A stretch of 16,575 bases of DNA. Source: Chloroflexota bacterium. GTDB taxonomy: Bacteria; Chloroflexota; Limnocylindria; Limnocylindrales; CSP1-4. Position numbers and translations under genes: made by a program. Positions 7,755 to 14,443 of this stretch are shown piece after piece (positions within the stretch are counted from its first letter, which is position 1; each line of letters begins with the position of its first letter). The notes beneath the pieces are model-generated. The model had not been told where the DNA came from and did not search any database. It saw only the letters and a program-made list of their open reading frames with translations. The stretch covers positions 1 through 16,575 of the forward strand of contig JACVXW010000108.1 in NCBI GenBank assembly GCA_015661135.1. Direction: 5' to 3'.

Positions 7755-8458
7755 GTGACGACACACCGAGGGCCCGCGGGCCGCTTCATCACCATCGAGG
7801 GGCCGGACGGTGCCGGCAAGACGATGCAGGCGAGCCGGCTTGCGGCCGCCCTTGCGGATCTGGGTCACGACGTCCTGCTCACGCGGGAGCCCGGTGGCAC
7901 CCGGCTGGGGGACCAGATCCGTGAGCTCCTGATGGCGAACGGCGGGGAGGCCATTCACCCGGTGGCCGATGCGCTGCTCTTCAACGCCGCCCGCGCCCAG
8001 CACGTTGCCACGGTGATCCGGCCGGCGCTCGCAGCCGGGCGTGTCGTGGTCTGTGCCCGCTATGCGGACTCCACGATGGCCTACCAGGGTCACGGTGGCG
8101 GCGTGGATCTCGATGTCCTTCGACGCATCATCGCCATCGCGACCCGATTCTCCTCGACCTCCCCGCCGAGGTTGGCCTGGGGCGCAAGGCCCCGGACCAC
8201 CACACGCGTTTCGAGACTTCGTTCGACCTCCCCTTCCATCAGCGCGTCCGGGCGGGGTTCCTCGAGATGGCCGCGGCCGATCCTGGACGCTGGGTCGTGG
8301 TGGACGCGGCGCGCGACGAGGCAGATGTCTTCCCCGACGTCCTGGCCGCCGCCCGAATGGTCCTCGATCCTCCGGAGGCCGGGCAACCCGGCGTGTCCGG
8401 CTCGGCCGACATTCGCCCCGGTGAACCGGACGCGCCCGGCGTGCGCATCCAGCCATGA
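7755..8458 (+). pseudogene. tmk: Thymidylate kinase, frameshifted
   Basis: dTMP kinase phosphorylates dTMP to dTDP and is normally essential. From GTG 7755 the protein reads FITIEGPDGAGKT (P-loop, residues 16-23), LTREPGGTRLGDQIRELL, HPVADALLFNAARAQHV and VVCARYADSTMAYQGHGGG. After IAIAT, near 8147, the frame changes. The continuation in the frame of position 8267 reads ILLDLPAEVGLGRKAPDHHT, FETSFDLPFHQRV and VVVDAARDEADVF, stopping at TGA 8456-8458. About seven or eight codons expected between IAT and ILLDLP (family GGLxPDLT) are missing. The DRY/DRF motif is ARY here, an Asp-to-Ala change. The stop overlaps the ECF sigma start (ATGA). Since loss of tmk is unlikely, a sequence or assembly error is plausible. 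Confidence 0.85.
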
Positions 8459-9078
8459 CCAGTGAGGCCGGCACCGGTTCGGTCCGGTTTGCCTCGCTGG
8501 TGGATGATGCCGACCGACGCGTCCTCGCCGATCTCGGCGCGGGCCGTCTCGAGGCGCTGGAAGAACTGTATGACCGGTATCGAGCCATGGCCTTTGCAAT
8601 CGCGCTTCGCATCACCGCCGACGGCGCCCTCGCCGAGGACGTCGTTCAGGACGCGTTTCTCGGCGTCTGGCGGCACGCGGATCGATATGTCGAGGGCCGC
8701 GGCAGCGTCCGGACCTGGCTCCTCTCCATCGTCCATCACCGGGCCATCGATGCCGTCCGCCGTCGCCGGCCGGCGGTTGAGCTCCCGGACCCGGATCTGC
8801 CGTCTCCGCCGCAACTCGTCGCCGCGGACGTCTGGCCCGAGGTCGCCGGGCGGCTGGACGCGGTCGTCGTCCGGACCGCGCTGGCCACGCTCTCGCCCGT
8901 CCAGCGCGAGGCAATCGAGCTTGCCTACTTCGGCGGCCTCAGCCAGACCGAGATCGCGGAGCGGACCGGCACGCCGCTCGGAACGGTGAAGAGCCGGATG
9001 CGCCTCGGCTTGCTCGCCATGCGGCGCCACCTGACCGGCGACGCGGCGGATCCATCCCTCGACGGGTCCGAGTCATGA
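8455..9078 (+). CDS. ECF RNA polymerase sigma factor, SigK-like
   Basis: This 207-residue protein has both ECF sigma regions. Region 2 (about residues 35-100) contains YDRYRAMAFAIALRIT, LAEDVVQDAFLGVWRHADRY and VRTWLLSIVHHRAIDAVRRR. Region 4 (about 140-195) contains LATLSPVQREAIELAYFGG and the helix-turn-helix LSQTEIAERTGTPLGTVKSR. It redirects RNA polymerase to a small regulon and is probably held inactive by the RskA-type protein encoded next. The ATG at 8455 overlaps the end of tmk (ATGA), and its own stop overlaps the anti-sigma start at 9075 (ATGA), so the three genes look translationally coupled. Confidence 0.93.
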   Translation: MTSEAGTGSVRFASLVDDADRRVLADLGAGRLEALEELYDRYRAMAFAIALRITADGALAEDVVQDAFLGVWRHADRYVEGRGSVRTWLLSIVHHRAIDAVRRRRPAVELPDPDLPSPPQLVAADVWPEVAGRLDAVVVRTALATLSPVQREAIELAYFGGLSQTEIAERTGTPLGTVKSRMRLGLLAMRRHLTGDAADPSLDGSES

Positions 9079-9940
9079 CGCTCACCTGCGCCGAGGTCCG
9101 CGACCTGGCCGCCGGGTTCGTCCTCGGGGCGCTCGAGCCCGGTGAGGCGGCGTCCGTCCGCGACCATCTCGCCACCTGCGCCGAGCCGCATGCCGAGATG
9201 GAAGAGCTCGGCGGTGTCGTGTCGTACCTGGCGGATGGGCTGGATCCGGTGGAGCCGCCGACTGCTCTGCGCGGGCGGATCCTTACCGCCGCTGCGGCTG
9301 CACGGCCAGACGTCGCCGGACCAACTGCCGTGGCGGCCGTGTCCGCCGCGCCGGCGCAGGTGGACCGACCGATCGCCGCGCCTGAGGCCGGGACGAACGA
9401 GGCGCAGCCTGGCTCCGGCGCGAATCGCGACGGCAGTCGGGCGCCTGGGTCCTCCGGATCGCCGCAGTGCTCGCGATCGCGGCACTCGGCGGCTGGAACC
9501 TCCAGCTCCAGGCGCGACTGTCCGGCGTCGAGGACGACCTTGCATCGGCTCGCGCCTATCAGCAGGGAGTGGCGGCCGTCCTCGCGATCGCCACCCAGCC
9601 CGGCGCCCAGACCGCCTTCCTCGCTGCTGCGGATCCGTCAACGCGCGCGACCGGTGTCGCGGCGGCCGGCCCGGATGGGACGGTGGCGATCTCGATGCGG
9701 GATCTCTCGCCGACCGTCGGCGCGGAGGTCTACGAGGCCTGGGTCATCGTGGGCGACGCCGCCCCGGTGCCCCTTGGTGGCTTCACGGTGGATCAGGGCG
9801 GGACCGGGGTCTTCCTCGGGTCGACGGCGCTCGCGGAGTCGGGAGCGATCCTCGCCCTGACCCTGGAGCCGTCTTCCGGCGCAACGTCGCCGACGCTGCC
9901 GGTGCTGACCCTCGGGTCGTTGGCAGACTCGAACTCCTAG
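9075..9940 (+). pseudogene. RskA-type membrane anti-sigma factor, frameshifted
   Basis: The N-terminal part from ATG 9075 is an anti-sigma domain: LTCAEVRDLAAGFVLGALEP, then DHLATCAEPHAEMEELGG. The usual HxxxCxxC zinc motif appears as HxxxCxxxH. After a Pro/Ala-rich linker the frame changes near 9425. In the frame of position 9467 the sequence reads AWVLRIAAVLAIAALGGW (single membrane helix) and an extracytoplasmic RskA domain with VGAEVYEAWVIVGD, PLGGFTV and LALTLEPSSGATSPTLPVL, ending at TAG 9938-9940. If whole, it would sequester the upstream sigma factor at the membrane and release it after regulated proteolysis. Its start overlaps the sigma gene stop. Its stop overlaps the convergent GGDEF gene by 4 bp. 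Confidence 0.85.
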
Positions 9941-10947
9941 CCGGCCGCGGCGACCGCCCCGGGACCGCTCGACTTGGCGGCGCGGAGCGCCGTTGCGGCG
10001 GCGGCGATGAGTTCATCCTGGCTGGCCCCATCGACGGGGAAGCGGGCAACACCGGCCGAGACCGTGTAGGCCCGGCCGCCGATCGCCGGGCGACCGGCCA
10101 CCGCGCTGAGGACGCGATTCGCGACGGTCATCCCCGCGGATCCTGGCGCAACCACGAGGAACTCGTCGCCACCCCAGCGGGCGACGGTGTCCACGAGTCG
10201 GATCGATTCGGCAAGGACGGCCGCCACCTCGCGCAGGATGTCGTCTCCAACCGCGGGTCCACCGGCATCGTTCGCCGCCGCCAGGCCGTCCACGTCGAAC
10301 AGGACCACGGAGAGGTCCGTGCCCTGCCGACCGGCGCGCGCGACCTCCAGGTCCAGGACGCGGCCGAGCGTCCGGGCGTTGGCAAGACCCGTCAGGGCGT
10401 CCGTGTGGGTGACGCGTTCCGCCCACTCGGATCGTTCCGCGGCCATCGCCGTGAGGCGCGTCCTGTCCACGGTGATGGCGATGAGATCGGCGAAAGCGGC
10501 GAGGAGCGTGCTGCCCGTCTCGCCCACGGCCCAGGCCCCGGTCCGGCTGATCGCCAGGGCCCCAATGGGCTCCTCGACGCCGTCGTGTGCGATGCGCAGG
10601 GGCCAGGTCGCGTCCACCGTGGCCGTTCCGTCCGGGGTGGCCCCCGCCACGCCCAGCACCGCCGTCTGGCCGTGTGCCGTCCGAGCGATCGGGTGCTCCG
10701 GATTGCCCGCGACCGAGGCCTCAAAGGTGGTCACGGCACCATCCGGGAACCCGACCGACGCTGCCAGGGCCAGGCCGCCCCGCTCGGCGTCCCAGAGGAA
10801 TACGGAGCCCAGGTCCGCACCAAGGGCGCGTGTCGCCATGGCCAGGATGGCCACGAGATCCTCGTCCGGCGTCCGGCCGCGGGCGACGATCGCCACCGCG
10901 GCGGCGAGGACGGCGTCGGCTGTGTCATGGCTGGGACGATCGGGCAC
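9937..10947 (-). CDS. GAF-GGDEF diguanylate cyclase
   Basis: The protein probably makes c-di-GMP from two GTP. With the GTG start at 10947 it has 336 residues: a GAF-like sensor (about 15-165, including LGADLGSVFLWDAERGGLAL) and a GGDEF domain (about 178-330). The catalytic domain carries DALTGLANARTL, the metal-binding LFDVDG, the intact signature RWGGDEF (GGDEF at 259-263) and an RLVD inhibitory site at 250-253, five residues before GGDEF, so product inhibition is expected. No signal peptide or membrane helix is seen, so it is cytoplasmic. I chose GTG 10947 because AGGAG lies 9 nt upstream and because a TACGAT box overlaps the more upstream ATG at 11007. It is divergent from darA and converges on the anti-sigma gene. 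Confidence 0.9.
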   Translation of the reverse strand: MPDRPSHDTADAVLAAAVAIVARGRTPDEDLVAILAMATRALGADLGSVFLWDAERGGLALAASVGFPDGAVTTFEASVAGNPEHPIARTAHGQTAVLGVAGATPDGTATVDATWPLRIAHDGVEEPIGALAISRTGAWAVGETGSTLLAAFADLIAITVDRTRLTAMAAERSEWAERVTHTDALTGLANARTLGRVLDLEVARAGRQGTDLSVVLFDVDGLAAANDAGGPAVGDDILREVAAVLAESIRLVDTVARWGGDEFLVVAPGSAGMTVANRVLSAVAGRPAIGGRAYTVSAGVARFPVDGASQDELIAAAATALRAAKSSGPGAVAAAG

Positions 10948-11059
10948 TGATGGGCGCTCCTGGAGGATCCGGATGACGGCCGCCCGCCAAACGGGGCCGC
11001 GCCGCATCGTACACCGCCGCCGTGCCCGATCAACTGGCTGGCGGGCGTGACACCCGGCC

Positions 11060-11065
11060 TATACT
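11060..11065 (+). promoter_or_regulatory. Candidate -10 of darA
   Basis: TATACT ends six nucleotides before GTG 11072, in the same arrangement and nearly the same flanking bases (CTCGGCGGGTG) as tmk (CTCGCCGGGTG). No Shine-Dalgarno is present. Confidence 0.55.
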
Positions 11066-11071
11066 CGGCGG

Positions 11072-11401
11072 GTGAAGTTGATCCTCGCGATCGTCCACAA
11101 CGAGGACGCCGGCGCGCTCGTCGACGCCCTGCTCGAGGGCGAGCACCGCGCCACGCGCCTTCACTCTTCGGGCGGGTTCCTGCGCCAGTCCAACGCCACG
11201 ATCGTGGTCGGCGCCGAGGACGATCGGGTTGAGGCGGTCATGGAGATCATCCGGGCGAACTGCACGTCCCGGACGCAGGTCGTCAACCCGATGCCACCGA
11301 TCATGGAGCCGGGCGAGTTCTTCATGCCCTACCCGCTCGAAGTCGAGGTCGGCGGCGCCACCGTCTTCGTCCTCCCGGTCGAACGCTTCGAACGGCTCTA
11401 G
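11072..11401 (+). CDS. darA: Cyclic-di-AMP receptor, DarA/PstA family (PII-like)
   Basis: This 109-residue protein starts at GTG 11072 and matches the DarA/PstA (DUF970) PII-like fold along its whole length. MKLILAIVHNEDAGALVDAL is followed by the hallmark TRLHSSGGFLRQSNATIVVG, whose GGFLR...N segment lies in the T-loop/ligand region. Next are VEAVMEIIRANCTSRTQ and a C-terminal VGGATVFVLPVERFERL. In Firmicutes such proteins bind c-di-AMP, but their downstream targets are unsettled. No c-di-AMP cyclase is visible in the window. In Bacillus the homologue yaaQ lies next to tmk. Here tmk is about 2.6 kb upstream on the same strand, with the sigma/anti-sigma pair and an opposing GGDEF gene between them. 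Confidence 0.92.
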   Translation: MKLILAIVHNEDAGALVDALLEGEHRATRLHSSGGFLRQSNATIVVGAEDDRVEAVMEIIRANCTSRTQVVNPMPPIMEPGEFFMPYPLEVEVGGATVFVLPVERFERL

Positions 11402-11456
11402 GCCGGCCGACGACCTTGATCATGTGTCGATTGATTCCGGGGTAAGTGCGCCGGCG

Positions 11457-11462
11457 TAGCGT
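11457..11462 (+). promoter_or_regulatory. Candidate -10 of the hicA operon
   Basis: TAGCGT ends six nucleotides before the hicA ATG at 11469, and no Shine-Dalgarno is seen. The fit to TANNNT is weaker than at tmk or darA but the spacing is the same. Confidence 0.35.
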
Positions 11463-11468
11463 CCGTGG

Positions 11469-11669
11469 ATGCCCAAGGTGCGCGACGCGATCCGCCTGAT
11501 CGAGCGTTCAGGCTGGGAATTGAGAAGGGCCCAGGGGAGTCATCGGCAGTACCGTCATCCATCACGGCCGGGGCTCGTGACCATTGCCGGCCGGAGGAGC
11601 GATGACCTCCCTCGCGGGACATGGGCGAGTATCCTGCGGCAGGCGGGTTTGAAAGGAGACGAGCCGTGA
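11469..11669 (+). CDS. hicA: HicA mRNA interferase toxin
   Basis: This 66-residue protein has the compact dsRBD-like fold of HicA toxins, which cleave mRNA. It reads KVRDAIRLIERSGWELRRAQ, then the catalytic-histidine segment GSHRQYRHP, then LVTIAGRRSDDLPRGT and ILRQAGL, all in the expected order and at the usual size. Its TGA stop overlaps the hicB GTG by 4 bp (GTGA, 11666-11669). It heads a cluster whose next three genes are all joined by 4-bp overlaps, so the toxin promoter probably also transcribes dinB and the nudix gene. Confidence 0.92.
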   Translation: MPKVRDAIRLIERSGWELRRAQGSHRQYRHPSRPGLVTIAGRRSDDLPRGTWASILRQAGLKGDEP

Positions 11670-11875
11670 AGCGATACGCAGTCGTGTTCGAGCGAGCCGC
11701 GCACGGCTACGCGGCGTTCGTGCCCGACCTGCCGGGTTGCGTAGCGACCGGGCGCACCCGAGAACTTGTCGAGCGTCGCATCCGCGGGGCCATCGAGCTG
11801 CACCTGGCCGGGATGCGGGCAGCCCGGATTCCGGTACCCGATCCGAGCAGCTGGACGGGGGCCGTCGAGGTTTGA
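11666..11875 (+). CDS. hicB: HicB antitoxin, short form
   Basis: This 69-residue protein is the HicB partial RNase-H-like antitoxin that binds and inhibits HicA. It shows YAVVFERAAHGYAAFVPDLP followed by GCVATGRTRELVERRIRGAI and a short tail. It has no C-terminal ribbon-helix-helix or HTH domain, so it may not repress its own promoter. The GTG start at 11666 is set by a strong Shine-Dalgarno (AAAGGAG, 11652-11658) seven nucleotides upstream, located inside hicA, and by the GTGA overlap with the hicA stop. This Shine-Dalgarno could favour antitoxin translation over the leaderless toxin. Its stop overlaps the TTG candidate start of the following gene. Confidence 0.92.
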   Translation: MKRYAVVFERAAHGYAAFVPDLPGCVATGRTRELVERRIRGAIELHLAGMRAARIPVPDPSSWTGAVEV

Positions 11876-12486
11876 CCGACCCGACTGTGGAAATGCCGGA
11901 CTGGTTGGACGCCCTCGAAACCGACGCGCCGGATGCGGTCGCGGCGTTCCGGGGGATCGAGGCGGAGCGGTTCATTTCCGTCCGTCGGGAGGTCCGGCGG
12001 CGGGCCGGTGCCGGTAGCGCCGGGCGAGTGGCCGCCGAGCTCGGGGCGATCGCCGCGGCGCTGGCCGCGATCGTCGAGCGCCTTCCCGAAGCCGCGTTCG
12101 ATGCCCCCGGTGGCGAGGGCGACTGGAACGTGGCCCAGGCGATCGGGCATGACGCGGATTCGCGGGCCGGCCTGTCCATGGCCGGAGCCCTCGCGGCGTC
12201 CGGTCGATTCCCGGCCGATGCGCCAAGGGTCGTACCCGGTATCTCCGGGGAGCAGGGCGTGGGCCGTGACGCGCTCGTCCGGCGGATCGGCGCGAGCCAG
12301 CGAATCGTGGAGCGCGCGGCCCGGACGATCGCCGGCCACGAGGAGGATCCCTGTCCGCTGGAGCATCCGCTCGTCGGGCGGCTGCGGTGTGGGGAGTGGC
12401 TGCTCTTCGCCGGCGTTCATGACCTGATGCACCTGGAGCAACTACACGGGATCGCGGCGCAGTTCGGGGTGGAGCCGGCCGGGTGA
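11872..12486 (+). CDS. DinB-family protein
   Basis: This protein of about 204 residues has the features of a DinB/YfiT-type four-helix bundle, a family of metal-dependent proteins that includes thiol transferases and uncharacterised stress proteins. Candidate metal ligands are His in WNVAQAIGHDADSR and the paired His in GVHDLMHLEQLHGI near the C terminus, the typical HDxxHxxQ ending. The first helix is Ala/Arg-rich (VAAELGAIAAALAAIVERL). The start is uncertain: TTG 11872 gives a TTGA overlap with hicB, in keeping with the other junctions here, while GTG 11887 or ATG 11893 lie a little downstream. Its substrate cannot be read from the sequence. Confidence 0.8.
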   Translation: MTDPTVEMPDWLDALETDAPDAVAAFRGIEAERFISVRREVRRRAGAGSAGRVAAELGAIAAALAAIVERLPEAAFDAPGGEGDWNVAQAIGHDADSRAGLSMAGALAASGRFPADAPRVVPGISGEQGVGRDALVRRIGASQRIVERAARTIAGHEEDPCPLEHPLVGRLRCGEWLLFAGVHDLMHLEQLHGIAAQFGVEPAG

Positions 12487-12959
12487 GCGCCCGTCCGGAT
12501 CTCGTCGCCTGCTGGCTCTTTCGCCTGGATCCGGCAGAGCAGCCGGAGATCCTGCTGATCCGTCGGGCGGAGGGCGGTTCCTATGCCGGCCTCTGGCAGT
12601 GCGTGACCGGATCGCTCGAGGCGGACGAGCGCATCGTGGACGGTGCCCGCCGGGAGGTCATCGAGGAGACCGGCCTCGGGCCATCCGACCTCGAAGCCAT
12701 CTTCGAGACCGAGATCGTGAACTGGTTCCACGAGGCGACGCGTGACGCCCTGATGTGCGAGGCGGTCTTCGCTGCCCGAGTCAGGGCCGGGGCCGCGATC
12801 AGGCTCTCGGACGAGCACGAGGAGGCGCGCTGGCTGGCGCCCGAGGACGCCAGGACACTCGTCGTCTGGCCGGCCTACCTTCGGGCCATCGACTTTATCG
12901 AGTGGCTGCTCGCCAACCCGGATCGTGCCGAAACGTTCCGGCTGCGAACGGATGCCTGA
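12483..12959 (+). CDS. NUDIX hydrolase
   Basis: This 158-residue protein hydrolyses a nucleoside diphosphate linked to another moiety. The Nudix box is complete: GSLEADERIVDGARREVIEE followed by TGL, matching Gx5Ex7REUxEExGU, at about residues 43-65. The N terminus (DLVACWLFRLD, then EILLIRRAEGGSYAGLWQCV) and the acidic middle resemble the NudB/dihydroneopterin triphosphate or dATP pyrophosphatase branch, but the substrate is not certain. GTG 12483 overlaps the dinB stop (GTGA), making it the last gene of the hicA-hicB-dinB-nudix cluster. Confidence 0.9.
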   Translation: MSARPDLVACWLFRLDPAEQPEILLIRRAEGGSYAGLWQCVTGSLEADERIVDGARREVIEETGLGPSDLEAIFETEIVNWFHEATRDALMCEAVFAARVRAGAAIRLSDEHEEARWLAPEDARTLVVWPAYLRAIDFIEWLLANPDRAETFRLRTDA

Positions 12960-13055
12960 CCGGCGCCCGCCGCTGGTGCCGTCACGCCCGCTACGCGCCG
13001 GGTGGCTGAACTCGATCACCTCCGCGCGCCTGATGTCGATTGGCAGGCAGTTCCG

Positions 13056-13078
13056 GCATGGAATGTGACACTCCATGC
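13056..13078. promoter_or_regulatory. 23-bp imperfect palindrome, possible operator
   Basis: Arms GCATGGA and TCCATGC, with TGT/ACA inside, form a dyad centred at 13067. Outside the central base, only one position pair (13063 and 13071) fails to match. It lies about 190 bp before guaB3 and just after the nudix gene. There is no following T-run, so a protein-binding site is more likely than a terminator. The binding factor is unknown. Confidence 0.45.
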
Positions 13079-13224
13079 TCAGGGTGACTGAACCGAGACA
13101 TCCGCGGTGCTGGATCGGCCGATCTCATTCGCCTGGCGCATCACCGAGCCGCGTCGGCCCTCGCCGCCGCGAACGGGCCGGGCCCGTGCCGCCGCGACCG
13201 GCTCGGCTAAGACGGGGGCACTGG

Positions 13225-13260
13225 TAGACTTCCGCCACCCAAAAGGGGAGCGTCAGGAGG
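13225..13260 (+). promoter_or_regulatory. guaB3 promoter -10 and Shine-Dalgarno
   Basis: TAGACT at 13225-13230 is a good -10. AGGAGG at 13255-13260 lies seven nucleotides before the guaB3 ATG. The predicted leader is about 30 nt, unlike the leaderless genes elsewhere in the window. Confidence 0.6.
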
Positions 13261-13267
13261 TGCCCGA

Positions 13268-14419
13268 ATGATCGACCAGCGCGGCACTCCGCACGCCCCG
13301 CACGCCCAGGACGCGCCGCCGGCCTCCGCCCCCGCCCTCCGCTCCAAGCTGGATGCCATCCGCTCGACCTACGGCTTCGAGGACGTGTCCCTCGCGCCCA
13401 GCACCAGCACGATCGAGCCGGCCGACGTTGACCTGGCGCAGGAGTTCTGCGGCCTCGAGCTCCGGATCCCGGTCCTTGCCTCGGCGATGGACGCGGTCGT
13501 CGATCCGGCGTTCGCGGGCGCGCTCGCGCGCCTCGGTGGCCTCGCCGTCCTCAACCTGGAGGGGGTCCAGACCCGCTACGACGACCCGGCCGCCATCCTC
13601 GAGCGGATCGCCACTGCCCCGGACGACGAGGTCCAGCACGCCCTGACCGAGGCGTACGCCGCGCCGGTCCGCGAGGAGCTGGTCGCGAAGCGCCTCGCCG
13701 AGATCCGGGCCACCGGTGCGCAGGCCGCCGTGGCTGCCACGCCTGGCGCCGCCCGGAAGTGGGGCCCGTTCTGCGCCGAGCACGGCGCTGCCCTCTTCCT
13801 CGTCCAGAGCCAGGTCTCCTCGGCCCGCCACCTGGCAACCGGGTACGACCCGCTGTCGCTCGCCGAGTTCACCAGGTTCATGCCGATCCCCGTGGCCGTG
13901 GGCAACACGACGAGCGCGGAGGCCGCCTTCCAGCTGATGGAGCAGGGCGCCGCCGCAGTCTTCGTGGGGGTCGGGCCGGGTGCGGCCTGCACGACCCGCG
14001 AGGTCCTCGGCATCGGGATCCCGCAGGTGACGGCCATCGCCGACGTCGCCGGGGCGCGGGACGCCTACCTGGAGCGATCCGGCCGGTACGTGCCGGTCGT
14101 CGCCGACGGCGGGATGCGCCGGGGCGGGGAGATCGCCAAGGCCATCGCCGCCGGCGCGGACGCGGTGATGCTCGGCTCGCCGCTCGCGCGCGCAGCCGAG
14201 GCGCCCGGCCGCGGCGTCAACTGGGGCATGGCGGCGCCGTCGCCGGTCCTGCCGCGCGGAACCAGGATCAAGGTCGGGACCGTGGGGTCCCTCGAGAAGA
14301 TCCTCAACGGCCCGGCGACGGTCACGGACGGCTCGCAGAACCTGATGGGCGCGCTCCGCCAGGCGATGGCGGCGCTGGGAGTCCGGACGATCCGCGAGAG
14401 GCAGCAGCGGGGACGCTGA
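13268..14419 (+). CDS. guaB3: GuaB3-family IMP dehydrogenase-related protein
   Basis: This 383-residue TIM-barrel protein belongs to the IMP dehydrogenase/GMP reductase family, GuaB3 branch. It lacks the CBS pair that normally interrupts the IMPDH barrel. Conserved segments are the N-terminal YGFEDVSLAPSTSTIEPADV, IPVLASAMDAVVD, the loop GVGPGAACTTREVLGIGIPQ with the probable catalytic Cys241, the phosphate-binding VADGGMRRGGEIAKAIAAGA and MLGSPLARAAEAPG. It probably works in guanine nucleotide synthesis (NAD-dependent oxidation of IMP), but whether GuaB3 proteins are IMPDHs or act otherwise varies between lineages. The ATG at 13268 has a strong Shine-Dalgarno. It converges on the amidase with 24 bp between the stops. 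Confidence 0.92.
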   Translation: MIDQRGTPHAPHAQDAPPASAPALRSKLDAIRSTYGFEDVSLAPSTSTIEPADVDLAQEFCGLELRIPVLASAMDAVVDPAFAGALARLGGLAVLNLEGVQTRYDDPAAILERIATAPDDEVQHALTEAYAAPVREELVAKRLAEIRATGAQAAVAATPGAARKWGPFCAEHGAALFLVQSQVSSARHLATGYDPLSLAEFTRFMPIPVAVGNTTSAEAAFQLMEQGAAAVFVGVGPGAACTTREVLGIGIPQVTAIADVAGARDAYLERSGRYVPVVADGGMRRGGEIAKAIAAGADAVMLGSPLARAAEAPGRGVNWGMAAPSPVLPRGTRIKVGTVGSLEKILNGPATVTDGSQNLMGALRQAMAALGVRTIRERQQRGR

Positions 14420-14443
14420 GCCCGCCGCACGTCCGCGTTGCGA

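Larger units (their letters stand above)
12960..13267. other. 308-bp intergenic region upstream of guaB3
   Basis: No supported gene lies here. The region holds a 23-bp imperfect palindrome (13056-13078), a -10-like TAGACT (13225-13230) and a Shine-Dalgarno (13255-13260). I see no U-tract terminator after the nudix gene and no recognisable riboswitch or tRNA. Confidence 0.6.

Noticed and set aside
10947..11007. ATG 11007 as start of the GGDEF protein
   Set aside because: The extra 20 residues show no family similarity, a TACGAT box overlaps that ATG, and GTG 10947 has a well-placed AGGAG.
12960..13076. Minus-strand start MECHIPCRNCLPIDIRRAEV with clustered cysteines, possibly a small zinc protein
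   Set aside because: The frame runs on into the antisense of the nudix gene with no stop of its own in the gap. The ATG falls within the palindrome, and no family is recognisable. It is probably chance.
13056..13078. Palindrome as a rho-independent terminator of the nudix operon
   Set aside because: No T-tract follows on either strand, and the dyad leaves almost no loop.
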